From NCBI GenBank assembly GCA_026400935.1, contig JAPLNX010000529.1:1-33372 (forward strand): a stretch of 33,372 nucleotides of DNA, read 5' to 3'. This DNA is from Planctomycetia bacterium. Its GTDB lineage: Bacteria > Planctomycetota > Planctomycetia > Planctomycetales > Planctomycetaceae. How positions within the stretch are numbered: position 1 is the first letter of the stretch; the number at the start of each line of letters is the position of its first letter. This document shows, one piece after another, positions 7,232 through 15,504 of the stretch. Below the pieces are notes generated by a model. The model saw nothing but the letters and a program-made list of their open reading frames with translations, was not told where the DNA came from and ran no database searches. A program made the translations under genes and the position numbers.

Positions 7232-9037
7232 TTATTGCATAGCTGAAGTCGCATCAAAGACCGTCTTGCCGCCAACGATTGTTCGGCGAACTTTCGTTTG
7301 AGCGATTTCGTTCTCTGGGCAGCTCAAAATATTGCGGTCGAGAATCACGACGTCCGCGAGCTTGCCTGGTTCGAGGCTGCCGAGTTTCGTCTCGTCAAAG
7401 CTGAGCCATGCGGGCCACTGAGTCACCGTGCGAATCGCGTCGAGTCGCGAGAGTTTTTGATGCTCGCCGAATACATGACCGTTGATTGTCTTACGAGTGA
7501 CTGCGATTGAAATCATCAGAAGGGGATTGAACGAGTTCATGGAATGGTCGGGATCGAGCCCAATCATGTGATCGGCGTTGAGCCCAACAGGAACTCCGCC
7601 ACGGACCCAATCGCCAAGCCCTAGAAAACGCTCTGCCCACTTGGGGCCGTAGATTTCGGCCAGTGTGTCCGCGTCTTTGAAATACAGATAACCCTGTGTA
7701 TCGACACCGACTCCCAAATCGCGGCACTGCTTCACAATCTCTGGCGACGGGAAGTACGAATGAATCAGCGTAAAACGTCGCTTTCGAATTGACGGCTGAG
7801 ACTCTGCCGCTTTTGCAACTGCTTCGAGAACTCGCAGGGTTCCTTCATCGCCGGTGACATGCACGCTCATCTGCCAACCGAGCTTTGTGGCGGTTTCAAA
7901 AACCGTCTGCATTTCGGCGACTGAGTAGTATTGCTCACCGCGATATTCCGGATCGGTCAACCGATAGAACGAGGTCCGCTTCAGCCCGTAAGGTTCCGAC
8001 AGACGTGTCGTTGCCCAGTGGATTCCGCCATCAACCGTGATCTTCAACGGCCCCGCTTTGATCCAGTCGTCACCTTCATCAGGCTTCAGGCCGAGGCTAG
8101 TTACGTACTTCTCAACGGCGCCGGCTGTCTTTGCCCCGAACCGAAATGTCCCGGTGACTCGCGTTGTTAGCCGATCTTGTGACCGAAGCTCGCGAAAGAA
8201 CGTGAGAGATTGTGGATCGGTCGCACGTTCAAAGATGCTCGTAATGCCGACCTCGTTGTAACGCCGTAACAACTTTGCCAGCGTTTCACGGACTTCTTCG
8301 TTCGAGAATGTCGATTGCATCGGCATCTGACTGCGAATTGTGGTTGCTCCGCCTCGAATTAGCATCGGCTTACCAGACTCATCTCGCAGAACTTCACCCG
8401 CGTCGATCTTGCTATCCGGTTTCAGCAGGCCAAGTCGCTCAAAGCCGAGCGTGTTGAGGACGTATTTGTTTGACACCGAGTTGTAGAGAACTGGATGCGA
8501 TGTGCAGGCCGCATCCAGTTCGCTCGGTGTCGGAAAGCGGCGCTCTTTTAACCGAGTGATCTCATTACGCGGGACTTCGATCCAGCGTCCGGCCGGCAGG
8601 TCTTTCGCTTGCTCGCGAATCCAGTTTTGCATCTCGGCAATGCTGTTAATCTCAACATAAGTTTGCTCAAGTGCCCCACGAGCGACTCCGACCGCGTGGC
8701 AATGCGATTCAATGAATCCAGGCAATACCGATTGCCCATTGAGCTTGATGACTTCCGTCTTTGGTCCGACCCACTTTTGCATTTCAGCCGCAGAACCCGT
8801 GGCGCTGATTCGGCCATCTTTCAACGCGACGCCATCCAAGATCCGGTTCTGGGCATCCAGCGTCACGACATGTCCGTTGATGATGACGACATCCGCAGCG
8901 GGGTTTATTTGATCGACGGCGTAGATCGACCGATCAATTGGAAAGATCGCTAGCAATGCTACGAATGCAACTCGTAAGACATCCCGGCTGAGCAAAGAAT
9001 GAAACCGTCGGTTCGAGAGAGTCTTCAAGATTCGCAT
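7232..9037 (-). CDS. Exported amidohydrolase (amidohydrolase_3, YtcJ-like)
   Basis: 601-residue metal-dependent amidohydrolase of the amidohydrolase_3 family. The N-terminus has a signal peptide (RVAFVALLAIFPIDRSIYA), so the enzyme should act in the periplasm or outside. The first metal-binding motif is GFIESHCHAVG (HxH). The central catalytic part has TVDGGIHWATTRL, and later histidines lie in MSVHVTGDEGT and TLIHSYFPSPE; NADHMIGLDPDHS carries a conserved Asp. The C-terminus has the typical SLEPGKLADVVILD and the final composite-domain strands. Family members hydrolyse amides, N-acyl amino acids or cyclic ureas; the substrate cannot be predicted. Length matches the family. The start is ATG 9037 with only a weak GAAGG upstream. 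It is divergent from the acyltransferase gene. Confidence 0.9.
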   Translation of the reverse strand: MRILKTLSNRRFHSLLSRDVLRVAFVALLAIFPIDRSIYAVDQINPAADVVIINGHVVTLDAQNRILDGVALKDGRISATGSAAEMQKWVGPKTEVIKLNGQSVLPGFIESHCHAVGVARGALEQTYVEINSIAEMQNWIREQAKDLPAGRWIEVPRNEITRLKERRFPTPSELDAACTSHPVLYNSVSNKYVLNTLGFERLGLLKPDSKIDAGEVLRDESGKPMLIRGGATTIRSQMPMQSTFSNEEVRETLAKLLRRYNEVGITSIFERATDPQSLTFFRELRSQDRLTTRVTGTFRFGAKTAGAVEKYVTSLGLKPDEGDDWIKAGPLKITVDGGIHWATTRLSEPYGLKRTSFYRLTDPEYRGEQYYSVAEMQTVFETATKLGWQMSVHVTGDEGTLRVLEAVAKAAESQPSIRKRRFTLIHSYFPSPEIVKQCRDLGVGVDTQGYLYFKDADTLAEIYGPKWAERFLGLGDWVRGGVPVGLNADHMIGLDPDHSMNSFNPLLMISIAVTRKTINGHVFGEHQKLSRLDAIRTVTQWPAWLSFDETKLGSLEPGKLADVVILDRNILSCPENEIAQTKVRRTIVGGKTVFDATSAMQ

Positions 9038-9305
9038 TTAGCGCTGCCTTCGAAAATTGAGCCGGATACCGTTGGCTCGTTGTGAATGTCCGGTTTCACG
9101 GTGTGCTAAACGATCGGAGCATCGTAATTCAATCCACTGTGAAAACGATTATTTTTCGTGTTAATGAGCAATGTCACTTCGATCGCTTTTCTGAGCCGTT
9201 CTCCTATTGACCTCTTTTGCGGCTTCAATGATCTTCGTGCTGGAGAATCCGGTCAGGGATGATCGGCCTGCTTTCTGTTGCCGTTCGACTGAAAGGATTC
9301 AGGTT

Positions 9306-10586
9306 GTGGCACAATTGAAAATCGATGCCGAACACCATGCCTCGGCGAATGGCGATGAGCCCTCAATCATCGGTCCACCTTCGACTCATATTCCGGCACT
9401 CGATGGGATTCGAGGCATCGCGATTTTGATGGTGATGTTCTACCACTTCACCGATGCCACTCTTGGCAGCGGAGCGTTGATTAAACTCTTCAAGGTCGGA
9501 GTCAGCGGCGTTGATCTGTTCTTTGTTCTTTCAGGATTTCTGATTACGGGAATCCTCTTCGAGGCAAAATCAAAACCGCACTACTTTCGCCACTTTTATA
9601 TCCGGCGATCGCTGAGGATATTTCCGTTGTATTATGCTGCGTTGGTGATGACATTTGTGGTGCTTCCTTATTGCAATATCATAGTGAGCCAGGAGGCATT
9701 GACGCATCAGGCGTGGTTGTGGTGGTACGGTTCTAATTACCTCCTTGGTGGCAGCGAAGTGACGTCACTCGGTGGGCTGACGCACTTCTGGTCGCTAGCA
9801 GTGGAAGAGCAGTTTTATCTCGTTTGGCCGTTGGTCATTTACCTTTGCGGACGAAAGTCCGGAATGTGGGTCTGCGTCGTTTGCATGTTGATTTCTGTCG
9901 CCTCGCGAATGAGTTTGGCGGCTGGACCCGATCCGGAAGTGGCTCACAGAGCGACGTACCTTTGGACTCACTGTCGCATGGAAGCACTCGTCGCTGGAGC
10001 CTTTATTGCGCTCGCAGCGAAAGGGCCGAGTGGTCGATCGGGGTTGATTCCATTGAGTCTTCTTGTTGGTGTGGCCACGGCGACGATGCTTGGATATCTC
10101 GTTTACACAAACGAGATCAATAGCCTTGTTGGCGGCGGTCTCGATGTTGTGCGATACACCTTGTGTGCTTGGGTGTATGGGATTGTGGTGATGTTAACGG
10201 TCGCGTCGGCTCCTCAATCCAGAGTTTCCAAATTGATTGGCAGCCGAATTCTGCGGTTTTTTGGCAAGTACAGCTATGGGCTTTACGTCTTTCATTGGAT
10301 GCTGATTCCGACCTTTCGACGCATTTGTCCGCCAGAGATGCTCGTCTCACGCCTCGGATCGCCGCTGTTGGGACAACTTGCATTTATTGCATTTGCGACA
10401 GCGTCGTCCGTGGCCGCCGCGATGCTCAGTTGGCATCTGTTTGAGAAGCATTTCCTCGGCCTGAAGGAAACCCTGGCTCCCAGCAATTCGGCTCGCTCGG
10501 CCGGACGATCGATCGCAGTCGCGCCGTTGCAAGCGGATGTGATTCAAGTGATGCAGTCTTGGCAGGCACCGTCGAAAGCCGCCTGA
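9306..10586 (+). CDS. OafA/YrhL-type membrane acyltransferase (acyltransferase_3)
   Basis: 426-residue integral membrane acyltransferase. Enzymes of this family move acyl groups, often acetyl, from the cytoplasm onto sugars of polysaccharides, O-antigens or glycolipids. Signatures are ALDGIRGIAILMVMFYHF with the catalytic His, GVDLFFVLSGFLITGIL, RRSLRIFPLYYAALV and FWSLAVEEQFYLVWPL, followed by several further membrane helices and YSYGLYVFHWML-like C-terminal motifs. Many upstream in-frame codons exist (TTG 9207, ATG 9228); GTG 9306 is chosen because AAGGA lies at 9293-9297 and because the catalytic motif then falls at the usual distance from the start. A glycosyltransferase gene starts 114 bases downstream on the same strand, which supports a role in surface glycan decoration. 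Confidence 0.9.
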   Translation: MAQLKIDAEHHASANGDEPSIIGPPSTHIPALDGIRGIAILMVMFYHFTDATLGSGALIKLFKVGVSGVDLFFVLSGFLITGILFEAKSKPHYFRHFYIRRSLRIFPLYYAALVMTFVVLPYCNIIVSQEALTHQAWLWWYGSNYLLGGSEVTSLGGLTHFWSLAVEEQFYLVWPLVIYLCGRKSGMWVCVVCMLISVASRMSLAAGPDPEVAHRATYLWTHCRMEALVAGAFIALAAKGPSGRSGLIPLSLLVGVATATMLGYLVYTNEINSLVGGGLDVVRYTLCAWVYGIVVMLTVASAPQSRVSKLIGSRILRFFGKYSYGLYVFHWMLIPTFRRICPPEMLVSRLGSPLLGQLAFIAFATASSVAAAMLSWHLFEKHFLGLKETLAPSNSARSAGRSIAVAPLQADVIQVMQSWQAPSKAA

Positions 10587-10700
10587 TGTGTGAGTTTGCT
10601 TGACGAGCGCTAAGCCGCAGACTTGCGTTGTGGCGTTTTTCGCTCGTGTGTTACAAGCTCGACCGTCAATGTCTTCTCGATAGGAAGTGGTGGCGAGGTC

Positions 10701-11885
10701 ATGGAGCGAGTGCGTCTGGCGGTGGTCGTCAATGGGACTGGTGTCGGCGGAGCCGAGCGGATGGTGGGGCGCGTGCTCACCCGACTCTCGACCGATGAAT
10801 TCGACATGATGGTCTTCTGCCTGGACTCTTGCGGCGCTGTCGCAGACCAATTGAAGGCTGCGGGCATTCCGGTTTTGGGGATGGATATTCTGAAGCGACG
10901 AGTGCCGAATCCGATCGACATTGTGACGCTGTCTCACGAATTGAAGCAGTTTCGACCTGACGTTGTGCAAGGTTGGATGTACCTCAGTAATCTTTACGGC
11001 GGATTTGCGGCGAAGCTCGCGCGGCGAGATTGTCCGGTCGCTTGGAACATCCGGCACAGCACGCTCGATGCGAAAATCGATTCGCGAGCGATGCGATTGA
11101 CGGCGTGGATCGGTGGCAAACTTTCGCGATGGATGCCGAAAAAAATAGTGCTTTGCGCCGAGGCCGCTCGCGAAGCACATTGCCAGGTCGGCTACGCCCC
11201 CGAGTTATTGCAGGTCATTCCGAACGGCTTTGATCTCGGCGAGTTTCGTCCGGACCCAGAAGCGAGACGTCGAGTGCGTCAGGAATTGGGGCTTTCCGAA
11301 GAAGTGCCGCTCGTGGGGTTGATGGGACGATTTCATCCGCACAAAGATCATCGTACGTTCGTTCAAGCCGCGCGAGTGGTTGTGAATCGTGTCCCGAATG
11401 CCCATTTTCTTTTGGTCGGTGCCGACCAAGTTTATACGACGTCCGACATTTGGAGCTGGGTCGACGAGGTTGGTCTGCGAGATCACTTTCATTTGTTCAA
11501 AGTACGTCCCGATCCCGCCGCAATCGACACCAGCTTGGATGTCTCAGTCTGCTCGTCGACGACAGAAGGTTTCCCCAATGTGGTCGGTGAGGCGATGGCC
11601 TGTGGAGTGCCATGCGTGGCGACCAATGTTGGTGAATGTGCAGAGGTTGTTGGCGACACCGGCAGAATCGTCGCAAAGAGAAACCCACAGCAACTTGGTG
11701 ATGCAATTGCTGAACTCTTGAGTCTGCCCAGAGCCGATCGAGTCGCTCTCGGGCAAGCGGCTCGAAATCGAATTTGTGAGCGATACGACATCAACAGGAT
11801 TGTCGCGCAGTACCGAAAGCTTTGGCTTGAGTTGGCAGGACGTGAGAATGCAGTCGAATCTGTTCCACGTCGTCGCGCAGCTTAG
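10701..11885 (+). CDS. Glycosyltransferase family 4 (GT-B fold)
   Basis: 394-residue glycosyltransferase that would transfer a sugar from a nucleotide donor onto a lipid-linked or glycan acceptor at the cytoplasmic face of the membrane. The N-terminal acceptor domain begins with VVNGTGVGGAERMV, typical of GT4. The linker has VIPNGFDLGEFRPD, and the donor domain has LVGLMGRFHPHKDH and the E-x7-E motif EGFPNVVGEAMACGVPCVATNVGE. The frame is open upstream, but ATG 10701 precedes the family N-terminus directly, with GAGG just before it. It follows the acyltransferase by 114 bases, and the FkbH/ACP genes come about 270 bases later. The cluster context suggests assembly of an acylated surface sugar; donor and acceptor cannot be predicted. 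Confidence 0.9.
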   Translation: MERVRLAVVVNGTGVGGAERMVGRVLTRLSTDEFDMMVFCLDSCGAVADQLKAAGIPVLGMDILKRRVPNPIDIVTLSHELKQFRPDVVQGWMYLSNLYGGFAAKLARRDCPVAWNIRHSTLDAKIDSRAMRLTAWIGGKLSRWMPKKIVLCAEAAREAHCQVGYAPELLQVIPNGFDLGEFRPDPEARRRVRQELGLSEEVPLVGLMGRFHPHKDHRTFVQAARVVVNRVPNAHFLLVGADQVYTTSDIWSWVDEVGLRDHFHLFKVRPDPAAIDTSLDVSVCSSTTEGFPNVVGEAMACGVPCVATNVGECAEVVGDTGRIVAKRNPQQLGDAIAELLSLPRADRVALGQAARNRICERYDINRIVAQYRKLWLELAGRENAVESVPRRRAA

Positions 11886-12156
11886 CTATTTGGAGGGTCA
11901 GTAGGGCGGATTCCGTCTAATCTTCGATGTCGTCAGCTCTTGAGGAGTGTGTTTTCGTTGTCACTTTGGAAGTTTTCTGGAGATGAGGGCACCGTAATTG
12001 ATGATCTTGACCCTCTCGTTTGATCCGACCTAAAAGTCCGCCCCTATCGTTAACGAGAATCATTAACGAGCTATTCAGGGACAACGCAGTCGCCCAATGG
12101 AATCGTCGTCGCGGGCGTTCCCCAGCCAGGCACGGGTCTGTCCCAGGGAGCCTACC
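11886..12156. other. Intergenic region with a direct repeat before the FkbH-like gene
   Basis: There is no gene in this stretch beyond a possible N-terminal extension of the next gene from ATG 12097. An 8-base direct repeat, TTAACGAG, occurs at 12050-12057 and 12063-12070, 13 bases apart, which is close to one helical turn. It could be a binding site for a regulator of the downstream three-gene unit, but nothing else supports that. Confidence 0.35.
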
Positions 12157-13899
12157 GTGACACTTGTTGAAGCCTTGCGAACCGTCAACTCGCGTGCCAA
12201 AGAGACAGCGAGACATGGCTTTTCGTTGGCTTGTGGCTTTACTCCGTTGCATTTCAAAACATTCTTCGCAGCACAGCTTGTTGAGCGAACGGTGGTTGGT
12301 CGGATCGACGTTGAAGTAGGACTGTTCGGTGATTTACCAGGGACGCTTCGTCGGCTGATCGAAAATCCTCCCGATGGCGTTGCCGTACCGTTGGAGTGGA
12401 GCGATCTCGACTCACGACTTGGATTTCGGAGTACAAATGGTTGGCGAATCGATCGTGGCGCTGACATTTTGTCGTCCGTGCAAATGCGACTGAGCGAGTT
12501 GTCGTTGGTGCTAACTGAACTGAGTCAGCGGACGACCGTTGCGTTGTCGCTGCCGACATTGCCGCTGCCGCCAATGTTCAAGCCACCGCGCGGCATGTCT
12601 GATCCGAGTGTTTTGGAATTGCGTCGCCAGTTGGCCGAGTTTGCTGCGGGACTCGTACAGACTTCTAAAGTCCGCGTCGTTGATTCGCAGCAGTTGGATT
12701 CGGTTTCGCCCATCAGCACACGGTACGACACCGCGAGCGACCTACGAACCGGCTTTCCGTACCGGCCAGACCATGCTTGTTTGTTGGCGGAGGCGTTGGC
12801 CAATCTGCTGCGACCGGTGGCTCCTATGAAAGGGATCATTACCGATCTCGATAATACGCTCTGGTCGGGAATCATTGGTGAAGATGGCGTCGACGAAATC
12901 TCGTGGGACCTAGATCACAAGACGCAGGCTCACGGTCTCTATCAAGAGATGTTGGCTTCGTTGAGCGAGCTTGGAGTCTTCATCGGAGTTGCCAGCAAGA
13001 ATGATCCGCTGGTTGCTCAACAAGGTTTGCAAAGAGCTGATCTCGTCGTGCCGCGCGAGTCATTGTTCCCGGTCGAAGCGAACTGGGGAGCGAAGTCGGA
13101 GTCAGTACGCCGCATTCTGCAAACATGGAACATCGGTGCGGACAGCGTGCTGTTTCTTGACGACAGTCCGATTGAATTGGCCGAAGTTGCGGCGGGCGTT
13201 CCGGGCATACAATGTCGGCAGTTTCCAACGGGCGATGCTGAGGGAATCCTGCAATTGATCGGTGAGATGCGCGATCTATTTGGGAAAACGACCGTCACGC
13301 TCGAAGACCAGTTGCGAGTCAGTAGCCTCCGAAACAACGGAGCGACGGTCACGTCAGTCGCCACTGATCCTGAAGAGTTTCTGCGACATGCGGAGGCCGA
13401 GATTACGCTCGAATGGAACATACCGGACGATCGTTGTTTCGAACTGATCAACAAGACCAATCAATTCAACTTGAACGGCCAACGTTTAGATGAAGCAGCG
13501 TGGCGACGTCGATTGGCCGATCCGCAAGCGTTCTTGCTCGCGGTTCGCTACGGCGACAAATACGCCCCGTTGGGAAAGGTTTCGGTGCTTGCCGGTCGTT
13601 GGCAAAACGGAATTCCGCTCATCGACATTTGGGTGCTGAGTTGCCGTGCGTTTTCACGCCGGATTGAACACCAAGTCTTACAAGCGTGCTTTGAGCGATT
13701 CGATTGCGATCAACTTTTTTTCGATTTTCTTCCGACAGAACGCAACGCGACTCTCTGCGAATTGCTCACAGATTTCTGCGGCGCTGAGCCAAACGGGCCA
13801 GTCATTTTGACTCGCTCGAAATTCAAATCTCATTGTCCTTCCTTGTATGCAAAGGTGCTCTCGCATGACTCCCTCAACGGAAATCGCGTCGCAGCTTGA
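12157..13899 (+). CDS. FkbH-like HAD-IIIC protein
   Basis: 580-residue protein of the FkbH-like HAD-IIIC type. FkbH proteins load a phosphorylated three-carbon unit, classically from 1,3-bisphosphoglycerate, onto an acyl carrier protein. Homologues are also found in surface-polysaccharide clusters that make unusual acyl groups. The catalytic loop is IITDLDNTLWSG (DxDxT, about residues 230-234) and the second acidic motif is VLFLDDSPIE (about 335-336). The C-terminal GNAT-like half starts with the typical ELINKTNQFNLNGQRL and ends with a folded FLPTERNATL segment. The frame is open to ATG 12097, but GTG 12157 has AGGGAG at 12145-12150. Its end overlaps the acyl carrier protein gene by 35 bases, which strongly suggests the two proteins work together. 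Confidence 0.88.
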   Translation: MTLVEALRTVNSRAKETARHGFSLACGFTPLHFKTFFAAQLVERTVVGRIDVEVGLFGDLPGTLRRLIENPPDGVAVPLEWSDLDSRLGFRSTNGWRIDRGADILSSVQMRLSELSLVLTELSQRTTVALSLPTLPLPPMFKPPRGMSDPSVLELRRQLAEFAAGLVQTSKVRVVDSQQLDSVSPISTRYDTASDLRTGFPYRPDHACLLAEALANLLRPVAPMKGIITDLDNTLWSGIIGEDGVDEISWDLDHKTQAHGLYQEMLASLSELGVFIGVASKNDPLVAQQGLQRADLVVPRESLFPVEANWGAKSESVRRILQTWNIGADSVLFLDDSPIELAEVAAGVPGIQCRQFPTGDAEGILQLIGEMRDLFGKTTVTLEDQLRVSSLRNNGATVTSVATDPEEFLRHAEAEITLEWNIPDDRCFELINKTNQFNLNGQRLDEAAWRRRLADPQAFLLAVRYGDKYAPLGKVSVLAGRWQNGIPLIDIWVLSCRAFSRRIEHQVLQACFERFDCDQLFFDFLPTERNATLCELLTDFCGAEPNGPVILTRSKFKSHCPSLYAKVLSHDSLNGNRVAA

Positions 13900-14122
13900 A
13901 GACTGCTTGGCTGTCGTCTTTCCCGATGTTCCAACAAAACAACTGCGTAGCGCGTCGGTGAGTTCGGTGGCTCAGTGGGACTCGCTGGCCACGTTAACGC
14001 TCGTAAGCGTGATCGAAGAAACGTTTCAGATACAGATTCCGGCCGATGATCTGGAAGAGTTCTTGTCGTTTGAGTTGATCCTCGATTACCTGTCTCGTCC
14101 TGCCCTGCGCGCGGCCGCCTAA
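13865..14122 (+). CDS. Acyl carrier protein
   Basis: 85-residue acyl carrier protein. The phosphopantetheine attachment serine is Ser40 in the motif QWDSLATLTL. The surrounding four-helix pattern is as expected, including VIEETFQIQIPADDLEEFLSF. It would carry an acyl unit as a thioester between the FkbH-like protein and later enzymes. ATG 13865 has AAAGG upstream; the frame is open to 13847. The gene overlaps the end of the FkbH-like gene by 35 bases and is separated by one base from the MaoC-SDR gene, so all three are surely cotranslated. It is a specialised carrier rather than the fatty-acid ACP: it is not next to fab genes. Confidence 0.9.
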   Translation: MTPSTEIASQLEDCLAVVFPDVPTKQLRSASVSSVAQWDSLATLTLVSVIEETFQIQIPADDLEEFLSFELILDYLSRPALRAAA

Positions 14123-14123
14123 A

Positions 14124-15344
14124 ATGAGCGACGGATTAGTTTCGACAGTTCGCGATTTTTCTGCGGATGAGATCGCGATTGGTCTCACGGCTCAGTTCGA
14201 CCGTGCCGTCACGGAGCAGGACATTCTGGCGTTTGCAGACAACAGCGGCGATCACAACCCGCTGCATGTTGATGCGACTTACGCCGCAGCGACCAACTAC
14301 GGCGGCCGAATTGCTCATGGCGCGTTTCAGGTTGGCTTGGCCTCGGCAATGATTGGAATGCATCTGCCAGGCCGACGAGTCTTGCTCTCTTCCGTGCAGG
14401 CGAGGTTTCCTTCGCCTCTGAAATTCCCATCGCGGGTACGCGTGCGTGGCCATATTGTGGCTTGGAATCGGAGCACACGAGCGGGACGATTAGCAGTGAC
14501 CGTTACAGAAATGGGATGTGAGCTGGTCACTGCGGAAATCGGAATGGGCTTCACGCTGCACGAGGATCGCGGCGAGGCCTATACGCTCGCTGCATCAAGC
14601 GATGGATCGACAGTCTTGCCGTTGAATCGCGAGACAAGTCGCCGAACGATCGTCGTGACTGGGGCGTCTGGCGGAATCGGGCGTCGGCTTATCGAGTCGC
14701 TCAGTCGCATCTTCAATGTCATCGCAACGGTGAATCGTGGCGAACTACCGATTGAACTGAGCAATCATCCGCACATCAACAGCGTGCGGCTCGATTTTTC
14801 TCAGCCCGATTGGTGCGACACGTTGGCGAGCACGTTGCCAGAGATCGGATTCTTTGCCGTCGTGCATGGGGCTTGGCCATCGCTTCCGAAAGGGGGCTTG
14901 ATGCACGTTGCCACGGAATTGATTCAGCAACAGCTTGCGTATGGGACGACGCATTTGATTGATCTCGCGAGACTGCTGGCGTCTCGAGTCGGCGATGATG
15001 GCGGACGGCTGATTGCGATTGGGTCTGTCGCCGGTCGACAAAAGCCTTCGGTCAATATGGCTGCGTATTCGCTCGGTAAATCGGCGTTGGAAGACACCGT
15101 AAGGCTGCTCGCTCCCGAGTTAGCGGGCAAGAAAATTACGGCCAACGCGTTGTGTCCAAACTTCGTTCCCGTCGGCATGAATGGCCAAGCGGATGAACGT
15201 CGGAAGAAATTGGAAGTGGCGGCCATCCCGATGGGACGCGCTTGCCAGCCGGATGACATCCTTAGCGCCGTGGAGTGGCTGTTGTCCGATTCTGCAGCGT
15301 TTGTTTCTGGTCAAATCATTGGGATCAATGGTGCCCAGCTTTAA
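14124..15344 (+). CDS. MaoC hydratase-SDR reductase fusion protein
   Basis: 406-residue two-domain enzyme. The N-terminal MaoC-like hotdog domain (about 20-150) has FADNSGDHNPLHVD, with the hydratase Asp43 and His48, followed by GGRIAHGAF. The C-terminal short-chain dehydrogenase domain (about 174-405) has the NAD(P) motif VVTGASGGIG and the catalytic triad Ser301, Tyr315 and Lys319 (YSLGK), ending in GQIIGINGAQL. Together the domains could interconvert 2-enoyl, 3-hydroxyacyl and 3-ketoacyl thioesters on the upstream carrier protein. ATG 14124 lies one base after the ACP stop. MaoC and SDR are common as separate proteins; the fusion in this gene order is less usual. No ketosynthase is present, so chain extension must be done elsewhere or not at all. 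Confidence 0.88.
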   Translation: MSDGLVSTVRDFSADEIAIGLTAQFDRAVTEQDILAFADNSGDHNPLHVDATYAAATNYGGRIAHGAFQVGLASAMIGMHLPGRRVLLSSVQARFPSPLKFPSRVRVRGHIVAWNRSTRAGRLAVTVTEMGCELVTAEIGMGFTLHEDRGEAYTLAASSDGSTVLPLNRETSRRTIVVTGASGGIGRRLIESLSRIFNVIATVNRGELPIELSNHPHINSVRLDFSQPDWCDTLASTLPEIGFFAVVHGAWPSLPKGGLMHVATELIQQQLAYGTTHLIDLARLLASRVGDDGGRLIAIGSVAGRQKPSVNMAAYSLGKSALEDTVRLLAPELAGKKITANALCPNFVPVGMNGQADERRKKLEVAAIPMGRACQPDDILSAVEWLLSDSAAFVSGQIIGINGAQL

Positions 15345-15504
15345 GTTTCGGTTGGCGGTCACCAATTATGCCCAATGGGCAGTTAAGTCGCCGCCATGCT
15401 CTGCATGGCGAGCATTTGCGTTTGGCTTGACGACGGCTATTAAGCGTTCGCCCCCCAGCCATCTGACTGACGCCTCAGTGTTCGCTGAAACGGTCCTCCG
15501 AAGT
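15345..15504. other. Intergenic region between convergent genes, with a short hairpin
   Basis: CGCCATGC (15392-15399) and GCATGGCG (15403-15410) form a perfect 8-bp stem with a 3-base loop, between the convergent MaoC-SDR and DUF1501 genes. There is no T tract on either side, so it is at best a weak bidirectional terminator. Confidence 0.4.

Noticed and set aside
10347-11180. 277-residue minus-strand ORF opposite the acyltransferase and glycosyltransferase genes
   Set aside because: It crosses two real genes and the gap between them, and is rich in Arg, His and Ser with no motif.
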